Both the position numbers and the translations under genes were made by a program. Below the pieces are notes generated by a model, which saw only the letters and a program-made list of their open reading frames with translations, did not search any database and was not told the DNA's origin. A DNA stretch of 41,661 nucleotides from Phoronis australis (taxonomy: Eukaryota; Phoronida; Phoronidae), in NCBI GenBank assembly GCA_002633005.1, contig NMRA01001109.1, forward strand, positions 1-41,661, written 5' to 3'. Of this stretch, positions 35,201-41,661 are shown piece after piece (positions within the stretch are counted from its first letter, which is position 1; each line of letters begins with the position of its first letter).

Positions 35201-36471
35201 ACTTAGACTGGAAACGTGTGTTCCACAACACATGTTATCCTCCATCCCGTCTATAGTAACAATGCGTATTGATCCGTCTACATCATCGGGAAGGCCACGC
35301 GTCCGAGCCTAGAGGCAAGCAGTTCATATTGAATCTGACAGTCAATACAACATTACTGTAGTTTTCAAAATGAACTGGTCAGACTTTGGTAGCACCTGAT
35401 CAAACTCTGTCAAATTTTGGAATTTTATGCCACGGGAATTTAGCAAGGACACAAAATGTCTGTCTGCTTACATTCTCGTCGAACTTAAAATGGATATCAA
35501 TTTGTGATAATTGCACCAAGCTAACAGTGTTCAGTTCGAAAGGTAAATTTTGACAAAACTGTGTGAGAACTGAAACGGACGCTTGTTGACGGAAAGTAGC
35601 CTTTAGCCACACTAAGTGTTGTCAAAACAAAGTTCAAAATTGTCCGACCACTTTATTTTGAACACTGCTGTAGGACCATTGCAACACTAGTGCCACCTAC
35701 AGGTTTATCTGCTCACAACATCTCTACCTGTAGATGACTTGTATTTGATACATGCGTTCCACAGCAGAGGTCATCTTCAATACCATCAATAGTCACAATG
35801 CGAACCGATCCCTCAAGATCATCAGGGAGACCACGTGTCCTTGCCTAGAGGCAAGCAGACGACATTTTGAAGCTAAGTAAAAACACTGACCAATGACCAT
35901 AACAACTGTGAACACACTAACCGTCACTACTATGAACAAACTGACCATAACTACAATGAACAAACTGACCATAACTACAATGAACAAACTGACCATAACT
36001 ACAATGAACAAACTGACCATAACTACTGTGAACACACTGGCCATAACTACTGTAAACTTTTTGACAATTTAAGACACAATATGGCTGCCTAGTGAAAGTT
36101 TTATTTTTCAGCAGCATCAAATTAAATATTTATCAAATTAAATATTTAACCCTTTTCCTGTTTTGTATCATCAAACAAAGTGCTAAAAAACTGTGGGCAT
36201 ACAAACCTTTGAAATATGAAAAAATGGCATTTTGCTAATTTTTTGTCTAACATTGGTGAAATTTTACCGTCAATTACTCTAAGCTGAATTTTGTGCCAAA
36301 TCATTTCATAATATTCCTTACAACCATTGGATTCTACTCCCGTTACCAATTTAAGCCATGGGCAAAGAGTACATGCAGCATTTTTGACTTTGGAATTTTA
36401 GGTTTGGTCATTCCCAGTTAAGTCTAAAGCAATATCTTGAGACGCTCGTGGTTTCAGCATTCTTGTTGATA

Positions 36472-36507
<36 letters not shown>

Positions 36508-39500
36508 ACACACACACAGACATACAGACAATCCTATCATAGTAAGGACTATTACGAGACTGATTTTATGAGTGAGAGTAAAAGCCATAAACAGGGTGAA
36601 ACTTTAAACATAAATATTCTCGGATTTTTGTCCAACTTTAAGTGTTCAGTATAACACCTTAAGTACTTTAAGTGTTCAGTATAACACCTAAAGTACTTTA
36701 AGTGTTCAGTATAACACCTAAAGTACTTTAAGTGTTCAGTGTAACACCTAAAGTAGTATTCCGTTCATTCACTGGCAACAGTGTGACACTTCTTTAGACT
36801 AATAAATATGCAACTAGCTGCCGACATCACTCCCAGACACAGGTTAGGACAATCCTATAGGTTGGCACACAACATATTACGGACGACCAACTTTAATGTC
36901 TCTCACAAGGTCAACTTCAACAACTAGCTAACAGTTGCTCAATGCTTTAGTATTCAATACATCAAGAAGTCTTAAGTTTAATAAATACACAATAGACTGA
37001 TTCACTAGTGCAATTAGCTGCAAACTTAGTTTTAATTTGGTGACTTCAGTAAGACCTCAATATTAGAGCATGAAGCTTTTTCTTTTCTCAACACTGGCAG
37101 TCTCAAGTATCTGGACACATCAACAACAACATTCAACGATGTTCATCTAAGTTTGACAAAGTTCTGGCACAGTGATGAATACTACAACTAAAGGAGTTTT
37201 CCAGGAAATTTCTGGTTCAAGATGAATAGAGATAAATCCAACTGATTTTGAAAATTAACAAATTCTGCAACTCTTCTGGCAGAACGGGAAAGTGTATTTA
37301 GATGAGGAGTAACGGGGGAGGGGGAGGGGAGTTAATTTACCTCACTCAAGCGGGGGTCATTTTTATCGTCATACAGCGTTACCGTGACCCCGATGCCAGC
37401 TCTAATTTTGTCATTGGTAGTGTCCTCAATGTACCGCATCTCCTCCAGTGTCAGGGTGGGGGCATCCAACTCTATGAATGATGTCTTTTCACCAAGCCAC
37501 CTGCAATGGAAAATAACTTTAGTGACGAGCCTACCTATGTCTGCCAAAAAGTACAACAGTACTCTCAATCAATTGAAAGTTTTCTAAGAAGACTAGAAGT
37601 ATCCTTTCATATTGTTTCTATAGCATAAATCCCAGTATTCTCTAGAACTGAAGAAAATTGAAATCCATAATATTTGATAGTTTCTGTCAATGCTGCTGTT
37701 TGCTATACCGCAATGTGTCACTGAGTTCTCTAAGTTTACTTGTACACTTGTTGAATTCAAAGACCACCATACAGCAGATACACAAACTGTATGGGTTTCA
37801 CAAACACAGAGAAACTTGGGACTGGAGTTGCAACCTTCCTGCTTGAGAAGAAAAGTGACACACCTATACAATACCAAGTAAGACAGACCTTTCCATAACA
37901 ACACCCCTGAAACTGGACTCAACCATTGTCACCAATAACAACGACTGCTCGCCAAATGAGGGCATGATCATAGTACAACAACAGCAATACTAGATTTGAA
38001 AACTTGTAACTATGAAGAGTTTGTATGTTACCGTATTCGCTGTAATAACCGCCCATGCCCCTATAAGCGCCCCCCCACTTAGCTAAAATAAGTGCCCAGT
38101 CCACGAACATGTATGAGCGAAAAATGCCTTACCTACAGTCCTAAAATTCTACAGTAACGTCTTCAATTTATCGATAATATCCGACAGTCCTGAAAAAATC
38201 ATTGTGCGCAGAATTTGTAGACCACGATCCTCGCCGCTGTCGGTATTTAGCCGTGACTATACACTTCAAACTTTCGCCATGCCTCAAAACGAACACAAAA
38301 GTTTTGCTGATCTTGCGAGGACCAATGGTCTGCCAGTGGCCTTTCAGAACAGACGTAGTGTACTTGTCTACGGGACTGCTTTGTAGATATTTCCCGGTTT
38401 CAACAGGAATCCAAATTTCTTTGTACACGTGAAAACCGCGAATCGAAGACTACTAAACAGCTTGGCCAGTGTTAAAAGCATGTGGCCAGGAAGCGCGCGC
38501 TACATACATGAACCTGTCATCAAAGACATTACTCAGGAACTATCCATTCATGAAACGAGTAGCATAGCGTCGGCAAGAAATGAATATTGGCACTAATTTC
38601 CAACAGTTTCTAATACTATAAACAAGAGCAACGCGGAGGATTGTAATACGCAAAAAAACAAGACTGCCACTAGGAGGCGCCACAAAAGTCGAAGTCGTCA
38701 GAAAATCATCATCAACCGTCCTCTTTATAGTAAGAACATACATGCCAATTTTCGCAATCATGCTTACAACGGTTTGGTTGAAAGAGGGGCGAATGCTAAA
38801 AAACAGACTCGAAAACAGTAAAAATGGCCACTAGGTGAATCCATCCGAAAACGGGAGGATACCGTCGTCTCACTAATATGTGCCTATATACCAAATTTTG
38901 TGAAAATATGTCGAGGACCTTTGAAGACACAGAGGTAAACGTAAAAAACTAAAATTGCCACTAGGGGGCACATCGGTAGTCAGATCCGTCCAAAAGTTCG
39001 CTCATGCCGTACCATCCATGAAAGGAACATAATATGTGCAAAATTTCATGAACATACGTCAATCGTTTTGGAGATAGAGCAGCGGATGCCGCACGCCGGA
39101 CGGACAGAGATGACGGCATGATGCGTCCACATATAAATATGTGGGTGCATAAAAATGTTTGCGTTACTTTTAAGATGAATTGTTTGATTAACCATAATTG
39201 GTGTTTTTAAGCCAAATATCCGATAAAATGACCATTGACAGTGAATGCTTACACACCCTTACATCGAAAAATAACTGTCAGATAGTAACGTACGCATCCA
39301 GCCACAGGGCGACTAATATGGGCCTTACCAAAACAAATGTCGAACATTTTTAGCACATGAGAGATGAGACCGGCAAGTGCTGAATGAAACACGCTCTGGT
39401 TTAGGCCTACTGCTTGTGCAAATTTCTTTAGGTACAATGCACATCTAGCTAGCTCGTTAGATTGCGTGGCTTTGGCCAAAAGACGGTATTTGCTCTGGCA

Positions 39501-40547
39501 AATGAATTCTGGTGACACACACGCGCTCGCTTACTCACAAATGCAGACGAACTTCAAAACAAACGTCACGTGACAACAACATGTGAGTTCGTCCAGACAT
39601 TTTTCTCATGTTGACGATCATACATGTAGATGGCATGATTTGTACTTAAACCTGTCATTAATCCCGACCCCACGGGAACTTAAAAATCTTAGGGACGCTA
39701 CTTGGAAAACTTAAGGAGGATTTCAGGTAATTTGTTTGAGTCGAAACTGTATTTTATTCAAGCATTGAAGTCGCCATATCGACGATTGCTAGGCAGTCAT
39801 TCGGCGAGTTTTCGCCGTGGGATTTCAGCACAAAACGATCGTAATCTATTAGCAGCAAAGTTTGATAGCAATGCACCACGGTTTTGTAAAAGTCTCATTG
39901 ATTACAGATACGTCACAGGGCTTAAACATGATGAATCTTAGCTTCCGATTTCACTCGTTTTGGAGACCGGGTTTCAACGGCCTTGGGTTATAGTAAGCGC
40001 CCCCCCTGAAACGAACTTTTCTAAGCGCCCTAGGCGGTTATTACGGTGAATACGATAAGTTTTGGAAGGAATGTATTGAATTAGTGCCAAAAGTACAAAG
40101 AGGAACCCCCAACTGCCATTTCGGTGGTCCATGTCTCCAGTTCAGTGGTGCATGTCTCCAGTTCAGTGGTGCATGCATCCAGTTCAGTGGTGCATGCCTC
40201 CAGTTCAGAGGTGCATGCTTCCAGTTCAGTGGTGCATGCCTCCAGTTCAGTGGTGCATGCCTCCAGTTCAGTGGACAATGTTTCCAGTTAAGTAGTGCAT
40301 ACCTCCAGTTCAGTGGTCCATGCCTCCAGTTCAGTGGTCCATGTTTCCAGTTAAGTAGTGCATACCTCCAGTTCAGTGGTCCATTCCTCCAGTTCAGTGT
40401 TCCATACCTCCAGTTCAGTGTTCCATACCTCCAGTTCAGTGGACCAAATATCACTAAATGTTAAAACAATTTTGTGCTCAAACACCTACCATGACGTTGT
40501 ATCATATCCATATTTTTCATTGATGACAGCAGTGATCAGATGCTGAC
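29090..40547 (-). CDS. AARSD1: AARSD1, alanyl-tRNA editing protein, 3' part of the gene
   Basis: Free-standing tRNA-Ala editing proteins hydrolyse wrongly charged aminoacyl-tRNA-Ala. In transcript order the exons are 40490-40547, 37341-37500, 35728-35844 and/or 35192-35308, 34323-34453, 31722-31788, 30911-31054, 29762-29856, 29090-29216. Phases agree at every junction. The protein begins inside the editing domain at QHLITAV, continues through TTSWWLG, FIELDAP, TRGLPDD, CCGTH (zinc ligands C and H), FLVGNRVL, EKALTALLK, RKEGDNEFMNII and FLSVGEENG, and ends with the DHHA1-like glycine-rich GKGAGKKGKYQGKA. These match animal AARSD1 in order and spacing. The exon with the first zinc motif (HxxxH) and the N-terminus lie beyond 41661. 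Introns are packed with minisatellites and mobile elements. The C-terminus is complete and normal. Confidence 0.94.
29762..29856 (-). CDS. AARSD1: AARSD1 exon, FLSVGEENG segment
   Basis: 95 bases encoding NVILFLSVGEENGAGNFILA then SNQEVIDKVGS. It is part of the C-terminal DHHA1-like domain. Splice sites are atttccag / gtatgg. Confidence 0.92.
30030..30075 (-). other. tRNA-like B-box, possible SINE remnant
   Basis: On the minus strand gggttcaaatccc matches the pol III B-box / T-arm consensus, with ggctgaggcaat just before it. No full tRNA cloverleaf can be drawn. It is likely a tRNA-derived SINE fragment in an AARSD1 intron. Confidence 0.3.
30911..31054 (-). CDS. AARSD1: AARSD1 exon, HRKEGDNEFMN segment
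   Basis: 144 bases, phase 0 to phase 0, encoding ACSQLLRDVAVFEAQ through LCLHRKEGDNEFMNIIVNEV. The RKEGDxEFMNII stretch is diagnostic of AARSD1. Splice sites are tctttcag / gtaagt. Confidence 0.94.
31450..31665. repeat. 20-bp minisatellite in AARSD1 intron
   Basis: About eleven diverged copies of a unit like caagcttgtgcaatattgtc. Confidence 0.93.
31722..31788 (-). CDS. AARSD1: AARSD1 exon, PEDH segment
   Basis: 67 bases encoding NQPEDHPMLVEKMQKSFQVS plus RK, aligned to the EDH...VKKLQ helix of animal AARSD1. Splice sites are acatttcag / gtatga. A 20-bp minisatellite (31450-31665) lies just downstream in the next intron. Confidence 0.88.
32161..32362. repeat. 60-bp array made of exon end plus splice donor (distal array)
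   Basis: 3.4 copies with exactly 60-base spacing. On the minus strand each has about 39 bases of the end of the 34323-34453 exon (tgtgacc...gctcactgct...ctcaa) and about 21 bases of its intron start (gtatgtta). Three copies keep the GT donor. The array lies about 2 kb downstream of the real exon. Confidence 0.92.
32534..33123. mobile_element. piggyBac-type MITE with TTAA duplications
   Basis: 590 bases with perfect 12-base terminal inverted repeats (ccctTatcctgc at the left, its complement at the right), flanked on both sides by TTAA (32530-32533 and 33124-33127). TTAA target duplication with CCC-starting ends is the hallmark of the piggyBac superfamily. There is no transposase, so it is non-autonomous. 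Confidence 0.7.
34261..34345. repeat. 60-bp exon-end/donor array at the real exon
   Basis: One extra 60-base copy directly follows the exon at 34323-34453 in the direction of transcription. In this copy the donor is lost (ctcaa|act). Confidence 0.85.
34323..34453 (-). CDS. AARSD1: AARSD1 exon, FLVGNRVL / ALTALLK segment
   Basis: 131 bases encoding AVKLLSVEKGKKNK, FLVGNRVLDYLQQ and DREKALTALL. The donor is CTCAA|gtatgt, and the split lysine codon (AA|A) joins exactly to the next exon. Both ends lie inside tandem arrays: the acceptor side is repeated as a 76-bp unit and the donor side as a 60-bp unit, so partial exon copies flank the complete exon. Confidence 0.93.
34435..34657. repeat. 76-bp array repeating the exon's 3' splice site
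   Basis: Units start at 34435, 34511 and 34587; the first two are full 76-base copies and the third has a small deletion. On the minus strand each contains cattacactccag|GCTGTCAAG, the authentic acceptor with the first 19 exon bases. Only the copy at 34453 leads into a full exon. Confidence 0.95.
35192..35308 (-). CDS. AARSD1: AARSD1 duplicated exon, downstream copy (5a)
   Basis: 117 bases, phase 0 at both ends: ARTRGLPDDVDGSIRIV then TIDGMEDNMCCGTHVSS. It has the same splice acceptor context as copy 5b (cttgcctctag) and a good donor (CAG|gtgaac). The NMCCGTHVS version resembles vertebrate AARSD1 slightly more closely. Because each copy is a multiple of three in phase 0, splicing of 5a, 5b or both would keep the frame. 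Confidence 0.9.
35728..35844 (-). CDS. AARSD1: AARSD1 duplicated exon, upstream copy (5b)
   Basis: 117 bases, phase 0 at both ends, 39 residues: ARTRGLPDDLEGSVRIV then TIDGIEDDLCCGTHVSN. It carries the second zinc-binding motif CCGTH of the editing site. Splice sites are gcctctag / gtagag. It lies 419 bases before a second intact copy (35192-35308) and differs from it at 8 of 39 residues, mostly conservative. No stop codons or broken motifs are present. Confidence 0.9.
35886..36055. repeat. 24-bp minisatellite in AARSD1 intron
   Basis: About seven copies of actgaccataactacaatga plus acaa. The same array recurs at 41095-41225 as part of a longer copied block. Confidence 0.94.
36473..36506. 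repeat. (CAGG)n microsatellite
   Basis: About eight tandem caggs followed by an (ac)n-like tail. Confidence 0.97.
36637..36756. repeat. 30-bp tandem array, four units
   Basis: Four nearly identical units containing tttaagtgttcagtataaca. Confidence 0.95.
37341..37500 (-). CDS. AARSD1: AARSD1 exon, FIELDAP segment
   Basis: 160 bases encoding WLGEKTSFIELDAPTLT through NDPRLSE. The W-x-LG and IELD-P core and the downstream IRAGIGVTVTLY strand match the editing domain of AARSD1. Splice sites are ttgcag / gtaaat. The outgoing phase is 0, which suits either copy of the following duplicated exon. Confidence 0.92.
38031..40055. mobile_element. 2.0-kb TA-flanked DNA transposon with degenerate ORF
   Basis: The ends are inverted repeats of about 24 bases (left cgtattcgctgtaataaccg, right complement cgtattcaccgtaataaccg), with sub-terminal aagcgcccc blocks at both ends. 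TA dinucleotides flank both sides. Inside, on the minus strand (about 38195-38425), lies a readable stretch with WIPVETGKYL, IGPRKISK and LRHGESLKC, like a HIRAN-type protein found in many invertebrate repeats. A second block with three gccactag motifs and a terminal hairpin follows. It lies in an AARSD1 intron. Confidence 0.6.
39121..39150. repeat. Hairpin at the end of an embedded SINE-like unit
   Basis: atgc-tccacatat and its complement atatgtgg-gcat form a near-perfect 30-base hairpin. It is preceded by a cggacggacagagatgac tract, a style of 3' end seen in many invertebrate short repeats. Confidence 0.6.
40127..40443. repeat. 21-bp minisatellite in AARSD1 intron
   Basis: About 15 copies of ccagttcagtggtgcatgcc plus t. 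Because the unit length is a multiple of three, several frames stay open on both strands; these are artefacts. It ends 46 bases from the exon at 40490. Confidence 0.97.
40490..40547 (-). CDS. AARSD1: AARSD1 exon, QHLITAV segment
   Basis: 58 bases encoding QHLITAVINEKYGYDTTS between split codons. It corresponds to the segment right after the HxxxH zinc motif in the editing domain. Splice sites are attttcag / gtaggt. It is the most 5' AARSD1 exon in the window. Confidence 0.88.
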
Positions 40548-41053
40548 CTGAAAATAGTCATACATTACAATCAGTACTTGGTACCAAGTTTTTATTCCAA
40601 AAAGTTAAACAAAAGGGAAAATGTTACATTTTTGGAGGCCATTATTGTCAATTTGACCTACTTTACAAAAGATTTTTAAACCTTTTTAATTGATTTCTAT
40701 ATAAAATAAAATCAATGCAAAAGTCAACCTCAAACCTGCAGGACATGTATGACAATTGAAAGTAAGTGGAGTTCCTTGCTTTCCATTTCTTATCAGGCCA
40801 AGACAACTACAGATTTCCAGTCCCAGTCCCACTAAATAACAATTTGCATCAGTAATGACAGACAGGTAATCCATTCAATATCATAGTGACTCAGGCCTTC
40901 AGAGGCACTTGCTTGCTCACAGCCATACACTTACAATTAAAAGAATTGTTAAAGAATTGTTAATATTACTTTTAGTAACTTCCGGTAAAATGGCGCCAGC
41001 ACAAAACGTGCGTTTTGCTAGTTTGTAAATTTTCAAAGTTATCTTCACCTTGC

Positions 41054-41260
41054 AGCCTAGAGGCAAGCAGACGACATTTTGAAGCTAAGTAAAAACACTG
41101 ACCAATGACCATAACAACTGTGAACACACTGACCATAACTACTATGAACACACTGACCATAACTACTATGAACAAACTGACCATGACTACTATGAACAAA
41201 CTGACCATAACTGATGTGAACTCTTGACAATTTAAGACACAATGTAGACCGGCAGCCCAG
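41054..41260. repeat. Second copy of the intron block next to exon 5b
   Basis: Matches 35845-36085 almost throughout, including gcctagaggcaagcagacga (the exon 5b acceptor), the 24-bp array and the flank gacaatttaagacacaat. The match starts at the exon boundary, and no exon sequence is carried along. Confidence 0.9.
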
Positions 41261-41284
41261 AGCACTTAGCATAGATGAACGAGG

Positions 41285-41661
41285 TACCATTGGGTTTTCA
41301 GTGCAGCACGATTGTTGGTTTTAAATCAGTTTAAGCAGATACCTTGAAAATCTAACTGTCTCAAAAATGGTAAACCGTGGTTGAGATTTTTGAGGGTTTC
41401 TGCCAGGGACAATCCAGAGTGTATTTTGTCTGCCGGTCATAGGGTATTTAGTGACCTGTGACATGTATTGAATCTCATGTAATTGTTTTTGGGGTATCTC
41501 GAATGTACATGTATGTGCTAGCTCATTTTAGGGGGGTCCTTTTTTGGTTTCTGCCGGACCCATTCCAGAGTGCAATTTGTCTGTCGTCTGTCATGGGTCA
41601 TTTGGTGTTCAGTGCGGTACTATTGTTCGTTTAAAATCAGTTTTGGCCGGTACCTCGAAAA
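41285..41661. repeat. Diverged ~311-bp tandem repeat running off the right edge
   Basis: Blocks such as cagtgc-g-ac-attgtt-gtttt, ggtttctgcc and ccagagtg-a-tttgtctg recur about 311 bases apart in the same order. Confidence 0.6.

Noticed and set aside
40041-40464. Long open frames on both strands (126 and 137 codons)
   Set aside because: They are produced by a 21-bp minisatellite whose length is a multiple of three. The translations are simple heptads (LQFSGAC, LNWRHAP) inside an AARSD1 intron.
1-41661. CRISPR array, operon, ribosome binding site or other bacterial features
   Set aside because: Tandem repeats here lack the repeat-spacer pattern, and the spliced genes show the window is eukaryotic nuclear DNA.

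Overview
This is a eukaryotic, draft-assembly window. It has spliced genes with GT-AG introns, AATAAA polyadenylation signals, many minisatellites and MITE-like repeats, and one 312-base run of N (19667-19978). Nothing in it is bacterial. The gene content (a front-end fatty acid desaturase, a membrane C-type lectin receptor, AARSD1) and the repeat style suggest a marine invertebrate, perhaps an invertebrate deuterostome such as a lancelet, acorn worm or echinoderm. The species cannot be fixed from the sequence alone.

Layout. Positions 1-16330 hold no gene I can support. This stretch carries short tandem arrays, a 0.67-kb inverted-repeat element (4714-5381), dispersed diverged repeats, and one weak promoter-plus-short-ORF candidate near 14.4 kb. 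Positions 16331-17674 encode a complete cytochrome-b5-fused desaturase in one uninterrupted coding exon. A 3' splice site lies 3 bases before the ATG and a poly(A) signal is at 18051. Positions 18070-23800 are again gene-free and repeat-rich, with the assembly gap, an exact 68-bp duplication and a near-perfect 70-bp palindrome. Positions 23829-28442 (+) hold seven exons of a type I C-type lectin receptor: two C-type lectin domains, a Ser/Thr-rich stalk, one membrane helix, and a cytoplasmic tail with a duplicated hemITAM-like tyrosine motif. The signal-peptide exon was not found. Positions 29090-40547 (-) hold the 3' part of AARSD1 (trans-editing protein for mischarged tRNA-Ala), arranged tail to tail with the lectin gene. 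Its first exons lie beyond the right edge.

The most notable structure is in AARSD1. The 117-bp exon carrying the zinc-binding CCGTH motif exists as two intact, in-phase, diverged copies, both with good splice sites, which looks like a mutually exclusive exon pair. The next exon is bordered on both sides by tandem copies of its own splice sites: a 76-bp unit carrying the 3' splice site and a 60-bp unit carrying the 5' splice site. The stalk exon of the neighbouring lectin gene shows the same kind of reiterated 3' splice site.

The three genes have unrelated jobs (lipid desaturation, cell-surface recognition and signalling, translation quality control). I see no pathway link between them. All exon boundaries are my own reading, based on phase, splice consensus and homology; no transcript data were available.
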